Assembly: GCF_003367175.1 (NCBI RefSeq)
Contig: NZ_QRGA01000011.1
Location: forward strand, 186,001 to 250,000
Length of the DNA: 64,000 bases
Direction: 5' to 3'
From: Trinickia dinghuensis
Lineage (GTDB): Bacteria > Pseudomonadota > Gammaproteobacteria > Burkholderiales > Burkholderiaceae
Every line of letters starts with the position of its first letter. The stretch's first letter is position 1. Made by a program: the position numbers and the translations under genes. The notes under the pieces are model-generated. The model was not told where the DNA came from. It made no database searches and saw only the letters and a list, made by a program, of their open reading frames with translations. Shown here piece by piece: positions 1-10,050 of the stretch.

Positions 1-1113
1 TACCGCAAGTACCACGGCAAGAACGCCGACGAAGCGCTCGACCTGCTCATCGCCGACATGCGCAAGAGCCCGCCCAAGCTCGCCACGGCACTGCGCAGCG
101 TCGCGCCCGACGAACCGTTCCCCTGGTTCGCTCAGCGTATGCGCGCGGCACTGAAGAAGACGCCGAGCGCATCGATTTCCGACGACGACCTCGAAAAGCT
201 CTACGAAAAGTACGCCATCGACAAATTCAACTTGAACGATCGCGGCTACATCTCGGGCGTGCATCCGATCGCGCTCTGGATGCTCGAATACTTGCGCCAG
301 CATCCGAACGCCACCGAAGACGAATTGCGCAAGGCGAGCCGCAACGCGCGCATGACCTCCTATGCGTGGCTCTTCAAGACGCATCATCATCTGACGCAGG
401 ACCGCCGCATCCGTCATATGGTCGAGTTGCAAGCCTATGACGCCATTGGCAAGTCGTGGCGCGCGCTCGGCTATCCGTTCGAAACCATCACGCCGTCGTA
501 CGCGGCGGCCATCGGCGCGTCCGGGGATCGCCCCGATGCGCTCGCCCATCTGATCGGCATCATCGCCAACGACGGCAAGACACACCGCGCCGAGAGCATC
601 GATACGCTCACGTTCGCCGCCGGTACGCCGTTCGAGACGCACTTCGGCCGCGCGCCGAGCCCCGGACACCAGGCGATCTCGCCCGAGATCGTGACGGTCG
701 CTCGCTCGCTGCTGCGCGACGTCGTGCTCGGCGGAACGGGGGCGCGTCTGTCCACGGGTCTTCCGCTCGGCGACGGGCGGACGCTCGAGGTCTACGGCAA
801 GACCGGCACCGGCGATCAGCGCTACAACGTCTACGCACGTGGACGCGGGCTCATCGAATCGCGCAAGGTCAATCGGACCGCCGTGTTCGTGTTCGTCATC
901 GGCAACCGCTTCTACGGCACGCTGACGGCCTATGCACACGAGCCTTATGCCGCACGCTACGACTACACGAGCGCGATGGCCGTGCAACTGCTCAAAACGC
1001 TCGGCCCTTCGCTCGCCCCGGTGCTCGAGGCAAACGACACGCAAGCGCAGGCCGCCGCTTCGCGCACCGACGCTCAAAGCGCTTCGCCCGTGGACACCAC
1101 GCCCGCCTTTTGA
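1..1113 (+). CDS. Penicillin-binding/transglycosylase-type protein, C-terminal part (5' truncated by window)
   Basis: The reading frame is open from base 1, so this is the last ~370 residues of a larger protein whose start lies outside the window. Near the C-terminus is the stretch YGKTGTGDQRYNVY (about nt 793-834), which contains the KTG triad of the penicillin-binding transpeptidase fold. It is followed by a strand-like segment, TAVFVFVIGNRF, as in class A PBPs. The expected role is periplasmic peptidoglycan cross-linking, probably as part of a bifunctional transglycosylase/transpeptidase. The SxxK and SxN motifs are not visible with confidence in the retained part, so enzymatic competence cannot be judged. 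The tail is Ala/Ser/Thr-rich and low in complexity. Confidence 0.7.
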   Translation, partial: YRKYHGKNADEALDLLIADMRKSPPKLATALRSVAPDEPFPWFAQRMRAALKKTPSASISDDDLEKLYEKYAIDKFNLNDRGYISGVHPIALWMLEYLRQHPNATEDELRKASRNARMTSYAWLFKTHHHLTQDRRIRHMVELQAYDAIGKSWRALGYPFETITPSYAAAIGASGDRPDALAHLIGIIANDGKTHRAESIDTLTFAAGTPFETHFGRAPSPGHQAISPEIVTVARSLLRDVVLGGTGARLSTGLPLGDGRTLEVYGKTGTGDQRYNVYARGRGLIESRKVNRTAVFVFVIGNRFYGTLTAYAHEPYAARYDYTSAMAVQLLKTLGPSLAPVLEANDTQAQAAASRTDAQSASPVDTTPAF

Positions 1114-1264
1114 CAGCGCACGCGTTCCCGTCGAACGCGTGCGCTTTGTCCCCTCGCTCCTCCCTTCGCTTTTCTCTTCCGTCCCCGCCTCGCCCGCAGG
1201 AACGGGCACGTGCGTTGCGGACGAATCGATGTCGCACGTGCGGCATTTCGTAAAAGGAGCTCAC

Positions 1265-1471
1265 ATGAACAAGGACCAAGTGAAGGGCGTAGCGGAAAAG
1301 GCGAAGGGCAAGGTGAATCAAGCAGTCGGGCATGTGACGAACGACCCGGCCCGCGAAGCCAAGGGGGATCTCCAGGAAGCCGCGGGGACTGTCCGCAAGG
1401 GTTACGGCGACGCCAAGGAAGACTTGAAGGACGAGCTCGAGCGCGACCGTGACGTGAAGAAGCACCACTGA
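1265..1471 (+). CDS. CsbD family stress-response protein
   Basis: A 68-residue, very hydrophilic protein opening MNKDQVKGVAEKAKGKVNQA and rich in Lys, Glu, Asp and Ala. This is the signature of the CsbD family, small abundant proteins induced by general stress whose molecular function is unknown. The start is set by a strong AAAAGGAG ribosome-binding site at about 1252-1259. A longer in-frame extension upstream (from 932) overlaps the preceding gene and is not coding. It is a single-gene unit with its own predicted terminator downstream. Confidence 0.85.
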   Translation: MNKDQVKGVAEKAKGKVNQAVGHVTNDPAREAKGDLQEAAGTVRKGYGDAKEDLKDELERDRDVKKHH

Positions 1472-1507
1472 AGGTAAGTCAGAGAGGCGCGCTTGCGCGC
1501 GCCGCTA

Positions 1508-1549
1508 AAGGGGCGGCCCCGGCTCGGCTAGCGGGTCCGCCCCGCTTTT
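1508..1549 (+). terminator. Predicted rho-independent terminator after the CsbD gene
   Basis: GGGGCGG (1510-1516) pairs with CCGCCCC (1537-1543) and is followed by GCTTTTC. It overlaps the stop codon and last codons of the convergent LysR gene, so the two converging transcripts share this sequence. Confidence 0.5.
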
Positions 1550-2436
1550 CTCGCCTGATCGAGAACGAATTCGATGAACGCGGCGGCCGCCCGCGTTTGA
1601 TGACGATCGGGCATGTAAAGCAGGTACATGTGCGTGCCGAAGATGCTGAGCCGCCACGCATCGAGCGTCGTCACGACTTCGCCGCGGCGGATGTCGTCGT
1701 GCACCACGTAATCGGGCACGATGCCGACGCCCAATCCGGCGAGCACGGCCTGACGCAAAAATAGAAAATTTTCCGAAATCAGCGTAGGCTCGAGCAGCAC
1801 TTCATGCCGGTCCTCCCGCAGATAAGCCGCCACGCGCAATTGGCGACCAACGACCGTCGCCGTGATCAGAGGCGTCGTGCGCAGTTCATCAAGTTCCGTC
1901 GGCAGTCCATGCTCGCTCGCATAAGCCTTCGAGGCACACGCCACGTAACGGACGGCCCCCATGTCGCGCGCGACGAGATTCTGCGGCGGCTCCGACATCA
2001 CGCGCACGGCGATGTCGACCTCATCACGCAACAGATCTTCCACGCGGTTTTCGAACATGACGTCGAGCACGATGCCCGGATGCAGGCGCTTGAATTCGAG
2101 CAGCCAATCGGCCATCACGATTTGCCCATAGCCGCTCGGCACCGACAGACGAACGCGTCCCTGCGGCGTTTGCCCAAGGGTTTCGACGGTTTCCTGCGCC
2201 GCTTCGAGCGCGCGCCGGATCGCTCGGCCATGCTCGACCAGGCGCAGCCCCGCCTCGGTCGGCTCGACGCGCCGCGTCGTGCGCCGCACCAGCTGCAGCC
2301 CGAGCGTGCGCTCGAATTGATTGAGGTGATAGCTGACGTTGGCGCGCGTCATCTTGAGCCGGCGCGCCGCCTCGCTCAGATTGCCCGCCTCCAGGATTTC
2401 GACGAGCAGCGACAGCGAATTCAGATCCATGGCCAT
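1528..2436 (-). CDS. LysR family transcriptional regulator
   Basis: About 302 residues, the usual LTTR length. The N-terminal winged helix-turn-helix spans residues ~3-62 and includes EAARRLKMTRANVSYHLNQF. It is followed by a linker and a periplasmic-binding-protein-like effector domain beginning near RVRLSVPSGYGQ. The gene is divergent from the beta-oxidation operon starting at 2594, with a 157-bp shared region, so it probably controls that operon and itself; this is inference from position. Two close starts exist, ATG at 2436 and ATG at 2430 (MDLNSLSLLV); the second fits the family's N-terminus better. The effector is unknown, though an acyl-CoA or dicarboxylate-derived ligand would fit the neighbours. 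Confidence 0.85.
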   Translation of the reverse strand: MAMDLNSLSLLVEILEAGNLSEAARRLKMTRANVSYHLNQFERTLGLQLVRRTTRRVEPTEAGLRLVEHGRAIRRALEAAQETVETLGQTPQGRVRLSVPSGYGQIVMADWLLEFKRLHPGIVLDVMFENRVEDLLRDEVDIAVRVMSEPPQNLVARDMGAVRYVACASKAYASEHGLPTELDELRTTPLITATVVGRQLRVAAYLREDRHEVLLEPTLISENFLFLRQAVLAGLGVGIVPDYVVHDDIRRGEVVTTLDAWRLSIFGTHMYLLYMPDRHQTRAAAAFIEFVLDQARKAGRTR

Positions 2437-2490
2437 ACGAGTGGGCGCGCGGCGGCCGGCCGTGCGTTAAGCACGCCGGGCATCGCCACA

Positions 2491-2540
2491 CTGTCAAGGA
2501 AATTTTTACAGTCTGTCAACCCGGGCTTCAATTGTCAATT
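2491..2540. promoter_or_regulatory. Repeated TGTCAA motifs in the LysR / beta-oxidation divergent region
   Basis: TGTCAA occurs three times (2492-2497, 2514-2519, 2533-2538), spaced 22 and 19 bp, about two helical turns. The last copy lies within CAATTGTCAATTG. All three are in the intergenic region shared by the LysR gene and the operon it faces, so they are candidate regulator-binding sites. No experimental support is available from sequence alone. Confidence 0.35.
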
Positions 2541-2593
2541 GCTGCTATCCGCTCGACAATCGAGCAGTCTTCCACCCTGCTCCGCGCCCCTCC

Positions 2594-4717
2594 ATGACCG
2601 CCTCGACCCAAGCCCCCGTCGTTTCTCGCACGCTGCACGGCAACGTGCTCGTCGTCACCATCGATCATGCGCCCGTCAATGCGTTGAGCGTCGACGTGCG
2701 GCGCGGGCTAGTCGACGCGATCGACGCCGCCGAAGCCGATGCCGCGGCCGCCGCCGTGCTGATCGTCGGCGCCGGCCGCAATTTCATCGCGGGCGCCGAT
2801 ATCCGCGAGTTCGGCAAGCCGCCGCTCTCTCCTCTGCTACCGGCGGTCTGCAATCGGATCGAAGCCTGTTCGAAGCCCGTCGTCGCCGCGATTCACGGTG
2901 CGGCACTCGGCGGCGGCCTCGAAGTTGCCCTGGCTGCGCATTACCGCCTCGCGGTACGCGGCGCCAAACTCGGTTTGCCCGAAGTGCAGCTCGGTTTGCT
3001 GCCCGGTGCCGGCGGCACGCAGCGCGCGCCTCGCCTCATCGGCGCGGCTCCGGCGCTCGATTTGATGCTGTCGGGCCGTCACGCGCGAGCCGAGGAAGCG
3101 CTGTCGCTCGGTCTGGTCGATCGCCTCGGCGCAACCGACGACGTCCTCGGCGAAGGGCTCGCCTATGCGCGCGAGCTCCTCGCCGCCAAGGCCGGCGTGA
3201 GACCGACACGGGCGGCCAAGGCATTGGCCGACGCCGACGCAAGCCGCGCCGCCGTCGATGCCGCGCGCAAGGAGACGGTCAAGCGTGCGCGCGGGCTCTT
3301 TTCGCCGATGAAGATCGTCGATGCGGTCGAAGCCGCATTGACGCTGCCGTTCGACGAGGGCCTCGCCCTCGAGCGCAAGCTATTCATGGAATGCCTCGAC
3401 AGCCCGCAGCGCGCGGGCCTCATCCACGCCTTCTTCGCCGAGCGGGAAGTTGCGAAGGCGCCCGAAACGAAGGCCGCCGCGCCGCGGCCGATCGCGACGG
3501 TCGGCATCGTCGGCGGCGGCACGATGGGTGCCGGCATCGCCGTCGCGGTGCTCGATGCCGGCTTGCCCGTCACGATGATCGAGCGCGACGATGCGGCCCT
3601 GGCACGCGGACGCGGACACATCGAGCGCGTCTACGACGGCCTCGTGAGCAAAGGACGCATCAAGCCCGAGGCGAAGGACGCGGCTCTCGCCCGCTTCGCC
3701 GGCAGCACCTCGTACGATGCCTTGGCTAACGTCGATCTCGTCATCGAAGCCGTATTCGAAGACATGGCCGTGAAGAAGGCCGTCTTCGCCGAACTCGATC
3801 GTGTTTGCAAGCCGGGCGCCGTTCTGGCGACGAACACTTCGTATCTCGATATCGACGAAATCGCCGGCACGACCTCGCGTCCGGCCGACGTCATCGGCCT
3901 GCATTTCTTTTCGCCGGCCAATGTCATGAAGCTGCTCGAGATCGTCGTCCCCGCGCGCGTCGGTGCGGACGTCGTCGCCACCGCATTCGAGCTCGCCAAG
4001 CAGTTGCGCAAGGTGCCGGTCCGCGCCGGCGTGTGCGACGGCTTCATAGGCAATCGCCTGCTTGCCGTCTACCGCATGGCGGCCGACTACCTGATGGAGG
4101 ACGGCGCCTCCCCGTATCAGATCGACCGCGCGATGCGCGAGTTCGGCTATCCGATGGGCCCGTATCAGGTGGTCGATCTCGCCGGCGGCGACATCGGCTG
4201 GGCGGCGCGCAAGCGGCGCGCGCCGACGCGCGATCCGCGCCTGCGCTACGTCGAAATCGCCGATCGGCTGTGCGAGCGCGGCTGGTTCGGCCAGAAGACG
4301 GGGCGCGGCTTCTATCTGTACGAACAAGGCGTGCGCACGGGCACGCCCGATCCCGAAGTCGAGGGCATCGTCGAGAGCGAACGCTTGCGCACCGGCGTCA
4401 CCCCGCGTAGCTTCACGGACGACGAGATCGTGCGCCGCCTCATGTGCGCCGTCATCAACGAAGCGGCGAACGTCGTGCGCGAAGGGATCGCGCTGCGCCC
4501 GCTCGACGTCGACGTCGCGCTGCTCTACGGCTACGGCTTCCCGCGCTATCGCGGCGGCCCGATGAAGTACGCCGACATGCTCGGCCTGCCGACCGTGCTC
4601 GCCGAACTCAAGCGCTTGGCGGGCGAGGATGCGTTCTTTTGGCAGCCGTCGCCGCTGATCGTCGAACTCGTCGAGCGTGGCGCCGACTTCTCGAGCTTGA
4701 ATGGATCGGCATCGTAA
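2594..4717 (+). CDS. Bifunctional enoyl-CoA hydratase / 3-hydroxyacyl-CoA dehydrogenase
   Basis: A 707-residue FadB/FadJ-type fusion catalysing hydration of trans-2-enoyl-CoA and NAD+-dependent oxidation of the 3-hydroxyacyl-CoA. Residues ~1-190 form a crotonase domain: the oxyanion-hole region [19 protein letters not shown] and the catalytic-Glu region [18 protein letters not shown] are both intact. Residues ~300-480 form the Rossmann domain with [15 protein letters not shown] and [15 protein letters not shown]. Two 3HCDH C-terminal domains follow ([11 protein letters not shown]..., and a second ending in [17 protein letters not shown]). It is first in an operon with two acyl-CoA dehydrogenases and a CoA-transferase, and there is no thiolase nearby. 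The fusion order matches PimF-type enzymes of dicarboxylate degradation as well as FadJ, so the precise chain-length preference is open. Confidence 0.9.
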   Translation: MTASTQAPVVSRTLHGNVLVVTIDHAPVNALSVDVRRGLVDAIDAAEADAAAAAVLIVGAGRNFIAGADIREFGKPPLSPLLPAVCNRIEACSKPVVAAIHGAALGGGLEVALAAHYRLAVRGAKLGLPEVQLGLLPGAGGTQRAPRLIGAAPALDLMLSGRHARAEEALSLGLVDRLGATDDVLGEGLAYARELLAAKAGVRPTRAAKALADADASRAAVDAARKETVKRARGLFSPMKIVDAVEAALTLPFDEGLALERKLFMECLDSPQRAGLIHAFFAEREVAKAPETKAAAPRPIATVGIVGGGTMGAGIAVAVLDAGLPVTMIERDDAALARGRGHIERVYDGLVSKGRIKPEAKDAALARFAGSTSYDALANVDLVIEAVFEDMAVKKAVFAELDRVCKPGAVLATNTSYLDIDEIAGTTSRPADVIGLHFFSPANVMKLLEIVVPARVGADVVATAFELAKQLRKVPVRAGVCDGFIGNRLLAVYRMAADYLMEDGASPYQIDRAMREFGYPMGPYQVVDLAGGDIGWAARKRRAPTRDPRLRYVEIADRLCERGWFGQKTGRGFYLYEQGVRTGTPDPEVEGIVESERLRTGVTPRSFTDDEIVRRLMCAVINEAANVVREGIALRPLDVDVALLYGYGFPRYRGGPMKYADMLGLPTVLAELKRLAGEDAFFWQPSPLIVELVERGADFSSLNGSAS

Positions 4718-4750
4718 CGTTGACGTTGGTTCATCCACGAGGGCTACGCG

Positions 4751-5959
<1,209 letters not shown>

Positions 5960-5971
5960 GAGGCCCCGAAG

Positions 5972-7159
5972 ATGAACTTCGAGTTGACCGACGAGCAACG
6001 GATGCTCGCTGACACGCTCTCGCGCTTCGTCGCCGAGCAGTACGGCTTCGCGACGCGCGAGCGCATCGCGAGCTCGCCCGACGGCTTCGATCGCGCGATG
6101 TGGCGGCGCTTCGGCGAACTCGGCGCCATCGGCGCATTGTTCTCGCCCGAACACGGCGGCTTCGGCGGCACGGGTGACGATATCGCCCTCGTCTTCGAAT
6201 ATCTCGGCGCGGGTCTCGTGCTCGAGCCGTTCTTGGGCGCACTGATCGCCGGGCATGCCATTGCGCTCGACGGCAACGCCGAGCAACGCGCATGGCTCGC
6301 ACGGATCGTCGACGGCGAAGCGGTGGCCGCATTGGCACATGGCGAGCCCGACTCGCGCTACGAACTTGCCCGTGTCGCGACCACGGCCACGCGTACCGGC
6401 GACGGCTGGCGCTTGAATGGAACGAAAGCGGTGGTGCTCTTCGGTGAGGCGGCCGACGGCTACGTCGTATCGGCTCGGACGAGCGGAGACGTCGATGCGG
6501 AGCCGGGCATCTCGCTGTTCTGGGTCCCGCGCGACACGGAGGGGCTCGCGCTGCGCGGCTATGCGCTGATCGACGGCGGCCGCGGCGCCGAACTCGTCCT
6601 GCGCGACGCGACCCTGCCCGCGGATGCCCTGCTCGGCCGGCAAGACGGCGGCTTCGGCACGCTCGAAGCGGCGCTCGGCCGCGGCGTGCTCGCGCTGTCG
6701 GCCGAAGCGCTGGGCGCGATGCGGACGGCGTTCGCCTCAACGCTCGACTATCTGCGGACACGCCGCCAATTCGGCGTGCCGATCGGCAGCTTCCAGGCTT
6801 TGCAGCACCGCATGGCCGATCTTGCGATCGATCTCGAGCAAGCACGCTCGGCCGTCATCAACGCGGCCGCGGCGCTCGACGCGCCGCGCCTTGTACGCGA
6901 GCGCGCGCTGTCGGCGGCCAAATACACGGTGGGCCGCGTCGGCACGCACCTCTCGCGCGAGGTGGTACAGCTGCACGGCGGCATCGGCATGACGTGGGAG
7001 CTGCCGCTCGCACATTACGCGAAGCGGCTCGTCATGATCGATCATCAGCTCGGCGACGAAGACCATCATTTGGCGCGGTATATCGCGCTCGGACGCGAGC
7101 CGAGCGAAACAACCGCTACAAGCGAAACGAGCGAAGCGGCCGCATCCTCTACACGCTGA
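5972..7159 (+). CDS. Acyl-CoA dehydrogenase (small-subunit type)
   Basis: A 395-residue acyl-CoA dehydrogenase-fold protein, clearly diverged from its neighbour. The N-terminus is MNFELTDEQRMLADTLSRFV, and the C-domain contains QFGVPIGSFQALQHRMADLA and the helix GGIGMTWELPLAHYAKRL. The N-terminal and middle domains lack the crisp EPGxGSD loop seen in the partner (here GEPDSRYELARVAT), typical of the non-catalytic or small subunit of paired dehydrogenases. The low-complexity Thr/Ser/Glu tail (ETTATSETSEAAASS) looks disordered. It lies 12 bp after the large-subunit gene and is presumably translated with it. Confidence 0.87.
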   Translation: MNFELTDEQRMLADTLSRFVAEQYGFATRERIASSPDGFDRAMWRRFGELGAIGALFSPEHGGFGGTGDDIALVFEYLGAGLVLEPFLGALIAGHAIALDGNAEQRAWLARIVDGEAVAALAHGEPDSRYELARVATTATRTGDGWRLNGTKAVVLFGEAADGYVVSARTSGDVDAEPGISLFWVPRDTEGLALRGYALIDGGRGAELVLRDATLPADALLGRQDGGFGTLEAALGRGVLALSAEALGAMRTAFASTLDYLRTRRQFGVPIGSFQALQHRMADLAIDLEQARSAVINAAAALDAPRLVRERALSAAKYTVGRVGTHLSREVVQLHGGIGMTWELPLAHYAKRLVMIDHQLGDEDHHLARYIALGREPSETTATSETSEAAASSTR

Positions 7160-7173
7160 ACAACGAGCGCGCC

Positions 7174-8394
7174 ATGAGCGAATCGATCCAAGGCCGGGCG
7201 ACGTCCCTTCCGCTTGCCGGCATCCGCGTACTGGATTTGTCTCGGGTGCTCGCGGGCCCGTCATGCGCAATGGCGCTCGCCGATCTCGGCGCCGAGGTCA
7301 TCAAAGTCGAGCATCCCCGTCGCGGCGACGACACGCGCGATTGGGGCTCTCGAATCGGCGCGACGGAGACGTGCTACTACAACAGCATGAACCGCAACAA
7401 GCGCTCGCTGACACTCGACTTGCAGACCGAGACAGGCGCACGGCTCGCGCGCGAGCTTGCGCTCAAGAGCGATGTCGTCGTCGAAAACTTCAAACTCGGC
7501 GGCGCACGCAAGTTCGGCCTCGACTATGACGCGCTGAGCCAAGTGCGTCCGTCGCTCGTGTACTGCTCGATTTCAGGCTACGGCCGTAGCGGTCCCGAGG
7601 CTGCGCGGCCCGGGTACGATCTCGTCGTGCAGGGCGAGTCGGGATTGATGGCCCTGAACGGCGAGCCGACGCAGCCGCCGTTGAAATTCGGCGTGGCCGT
7701 CGTCGATCTGGTGACGGGCATGTATGCCGCTCAAGCGGTTCTGGCGGCACTGTTCGACCGGCAGCGCGGCGGGCGCGGACGCCACATCGAAATGGCGCTG
7801 TTCGATTGCGGCGTGGCGATCACGTCTTATTACGGGCTCGAAGCACTGCTTGCGGGCGACGATCCGCCGCGGTACGGCAACGCGCATCCGTCGATCATTC
7901 CGTACGGCGTATTCGATGCCGAGGATGGGCCCATCGTCGTCACGGTCGGAACGAACGCGCAGTTCGCACGCTTTTGCCGCGACGTCATCGAACGGCCCGA
8001 TTTGGCCGAGGACGATCGCTTTAGCACGAACGTTTCGCGCGGCGCGCACCGCGAAGTGCTGGTCGCGCAGATCAGGGCCGAATTGGCGACGCGCAAACGC
8101 GCGGTGCTGCTCGAGCGGTTGGCGGGGGCCGGCATTCCTTGCGGCGAGGTGATGGGGCTGCACGAGGCATTGACGTCACCGCGAGCCGTGGCCGCCGGGC
8201 TCGTCACCGAACAGCCGCATCCGGCTGCCGGAACGGAGCACGTTTTCGCGCCGCCTTACTGTATCGACGGCGAGCGCATGCCCGTTCGCCATGCGCCGCC
8301 GGTTCTCGGGGAAGGGACCGAAGACGTGCTGCGCTCGGTGCTCGGGCTCGATGCCGAGACGCTCGGACGCCTCAGAGAAGACGGCGTCATCTGA
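7174..8394 (+). CDS. CoA-transferase family III (CaiB/BaiF type)
   Basis: A 406-residue family III CoA-transferase, predicted to move CoA between an acyl-CoA donor and a free acid, activating the substrate of the operon without ATP. It opens with LPLAGIRVLDLSRVLAGPSC and GAEVIKVEHPRRGDDTRDWG; the family Asp nucleophile is the D of MALFDCGVAITSYYG. The start is ATG 7174, 14 bp after the preceding stop; an in-frame extension upstream would overlap the dehydrogenase gene. It is last in the operon and takes the place of the acyl-CoA ligase found in pim-type clusters. Its 3' end is partly repeated downstream. Confidence 0.88.
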   Translation: MSESIQGRATSLPLAGIRVLDLSRVLAGPSCAMALADLGAEVIKVEHPRRGDDTRDWGSRIGATETCYYNSMNRNKRSLTLDLQTETGARLARELALKSDVVVENFKLGGARKFGLDYDALSQVRPSLVYCSISGYGRSGPEAARPGYDLVVQGESGLMALNGEPTQPPLKFGVAVVDLVTGMYAAQAVLAALFDRQRGGRGRHIEMALFDCGVAITSYYGLEALLAGDDPPRYGNAHPSIIPYGVFDAEDGPIVVTVGTNAQFARFCRDVIERPDLAEDDRFSTNVSRGAHREVLVAQIRAELATRKRAVLLERLAGAGIPCGEVMGLHEALTSPRAVAAGLVTEQPHPAAGTEHVFAPPYCIDGERMPVRHAPPVLGEGTEDVLRSVLGLDAETLGRLREDGVI

Positions 8395-8497
8395 TCCAAG
8401 ACGATCAGATCAAGCGCTTCAAAGAAAGTGGAGGCGGCTGACGCGGTGCGATCGGGCGCTTCAGCGAAAGCGGCGTCGCCTCATCCAAAACGATCAC
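8368..8497 (+). repeat. Degenerate direct repeats at the 3' end of the CoA-transferase gene
   Basis: The last codons and stop of the CoA-transferase gene (8368-8407, starting CGCCTCAGAGAAGACGGCGT) recur in diverged form at 8457-8497 (CGCTTCAGCGAAAGCGGCGT...), including the following ATCCAARACGATCA. A shorter copy, CGCTTCAAAGAAAGTGGAGG, lies at 8415-8434. It looks like a local duplication of the gene's tail between the convergent CoA-transferase and XRE genes. Confidence 0.55.
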
Positions 8498-8518
8498 GTG
8501 CTTCGCGGCTCGACCGCG

Positions 8519-9427
8519 TCAGCCGCCGCGGCCAGTTGCCTCCGCGTCCGCGGTCGACTCCGTTTCCGCCTCCATTTCCATCCGCTTCGCCTGATACGCA
8601 CGCAACGCCTCTCCTGTGGCCGCATCGGCGGGAAAGAACGCTTCGATCGCGAGTTCGGACAACGTCACGTCGACGGGCGAGCCGAATACCGTCGTCGTGC
8701 TGAAAAACGACAGCAGACCGATATCGGTGCGCAGACGAAACGGCACGACGACGTCCGCGAGCGGCGCACGCTCGCGACTGGGTTCGAGGTCGGCGCCCTC
8801 GGGTGCCGGATAACCGGCGAGTTCTTCGGCGAGCGCCGCGAGCGTGGCGTCGCCGCTCGCTTGCGCCTGGCGCTCGACGCGCTGCAGCGAATGCGCGCGC
8901 CAGCCGGCCCAATCGACGATATGCGGCGCAAGTCCATCCGGATGCAGCGACAGCCGCAATACGTTCACGGGCGTCTCGAGCAGCCGCGGATCGGCGCGTG
9001 CGACGAGCGGCGCGAGCGCTCCGTTGGCGGCCACCATCGTCCAGTGCCTATCGATCGCGAGCGCCGGGTAAGGCTCATGTCCGTGCAGCACGAGCTGAAC
9101 CGCCTCGCGCGCGGCATCGAGCTGCGGGTCGGTCAGCGCCCGCTCGGCGTAGAGCGGCGCGTAGCCGGCGGCCACGAGCAGCGCATTGCGCGCGCGCAGC
9201 GGCACCTCGAGCTGCTCGGCCAGATGCATGAGCATTTCGCGGCTCGGCTGCGCACGGCCCGATTCGACGAAGCTCAAATGGCGCGTCGAGATCCGCGCTT
9301 CCGTCGCCAGCACGAGCTGGCTCATGCGGCGACGCTGGCGCCATTCCCGCAGCAGATCGCCTACGCGGCGGCTCGGACGTTGGGTGATCGCGCGTGAGGC
9401 GCGCGCGGGGGCGAGGATCGTGTTCAT
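8519..9427 (-). CDS. XRE family regulator with MmyB-like ligand-binding domain
   Basis: About 302 residues. The N-terminal Cro/CI helix-turn-helix (residues ~20-80) has RRMSQLVLATEARISTRHL and the FVESGRAQPSREML turn. The C-terminal part (from ~100) matches the MmyB-type PAS-like domain found in many actinobacterial and proteobacterial XRE regulators, whose ligands may be fatty acids. The preferred start is ATG 9427 (MNTILAPARASRAIT); the longer frame from 9472 would overlap the lrp-like gene. It is transcribed in the same direction as that gene with a 34-bp gap, so the two may form an operon. The target is unknown. It faces the beta-oxidation operon convergently. Confidence 0.82.
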   Translation of the reverse strand: MNTILAPARASRAITQRPSRRVGDLLREWRQRRRMSQLVLATEARISTRHLSFVESGRAQPSREMLMHLAEQLEVPLRARNALLVAAGYAPLYAERALTDPQLDAAREAVQLVLHGHEPYPALAIDRHWTMVAANGALAPLVARADPRLLETPVNVLRLSLHPDGLAPHIVDWAGWRAHSLQRVERQAQASGDATLAALAEELAGYPAPEGADLEPSRERAPLADVVVPFRLRTDIGLLSFFSTTTVFGSPVDVTLSELAIEAFFPADAATGEALRAYQAKRMEMEAETESTADAEATGRGG

Positions 9428-9461
9428 GACGACGATCATAGCGAAACGCTGCGCCGCGCCC

Positions 9462-9950
9462 TCAATCCCCAACGGAGATCGTCAAGATCTCCTTGATCTC
9501 CTCCATGACGACATAGCTCTTGGACTGCACCGCGCCGGGCAGTTGCAGCAGGATGTCGCCGAGCAGCTTGCGGTAGTCGGCCATTTCGCCGATGCGCGCC
9601 TTGATCAGATAGTCGAACTCCCCCGACACGAGATGGCATTCGAGCACCTCGGGGATCTTTTGCACCTCGCGCCGAAACTGATCGAACATGTTGCCGCTCT
9701 TGTTGCCGAGCGTGATTTCGACGAACACGAGCAGCGCCGCGCCGAGCTGTGCCGGATCGACACGCGCGTAATAGCCCGTGATGACCTGGTCGCGCTCCAT
9801 GCGTTTCACCCGCTCGATGCATGGCGTCACGGTCAGTCCCACCCGCTCGGCCAGATCCTTCATCGCGATGCGGCCGTCTTCCTGCAACACCTTGAGGATC
9901 TTGCGATCGAGCTTGTCTAGCTTACGGATCGGCTGGCGTTCTGTTCTCAT
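9462..9950 (-). CDS. Lrp/AsnC family transcriptional regulator
   Basis: 162 residues. The N-terminal HTH (LDKLDRKILKVLQEDGRIAM, then KDLAERVGLTVTPCIERVKR) is followed by the RAM effector domain (GAALLVFVEITLGNK ... CHLVSGEFDYLIKARIGEM). The gene is divergent from dadA across a 100-bp A/T-rich region. Lrp-type regulators of D-alanine/alanine catabolism (DadR-like) are often placed this way, so control of dadA is the natural inference. Full-length Lrp is about the same size, so a broader role is not excluded. Confidence 0.88.
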   Translation of the reverse strand: MRTERQPIRKLDKLDRKILKVLQEDGRIAMKDLAERVGLTVTPCIERVKRMERDQVITGYYARVDPAQLGAALLVFVEITLGNKSGNMFDQFRREVQKIPEVLECHLVSGEFDYLIKARIGEMADYRKLLGDILLQLPGAVQSKSYVVMEEIKEILTISVGD

Positions 9951-10050
9951 CTTGTTTCAACCAAAAATCCAAAAACTACAGGAACAAAAACTGCTTTTGT
10001 AGCAATAGTATAGCGGCATCAACTGGGCTGATAGGCATTTGGGAGCAACC
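9951..10050. promoter_or_regulatory. lrp-like / dadA divergent promoter region
   Basis: A 100-bp, locally A/T-rich spacer. CTACA (9976-9980) and TGTAG (9998-10002) form an inverted pair with A- and T-runs between them, the loose architecture of an Lrp-family site. A TAGTAT hexamer at 10006-10011 is a possible -10 for dadA, and GGGAGCAACC immediately precedes the dadA ATG as its ribosome-binding site. Confidence 0.4.
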
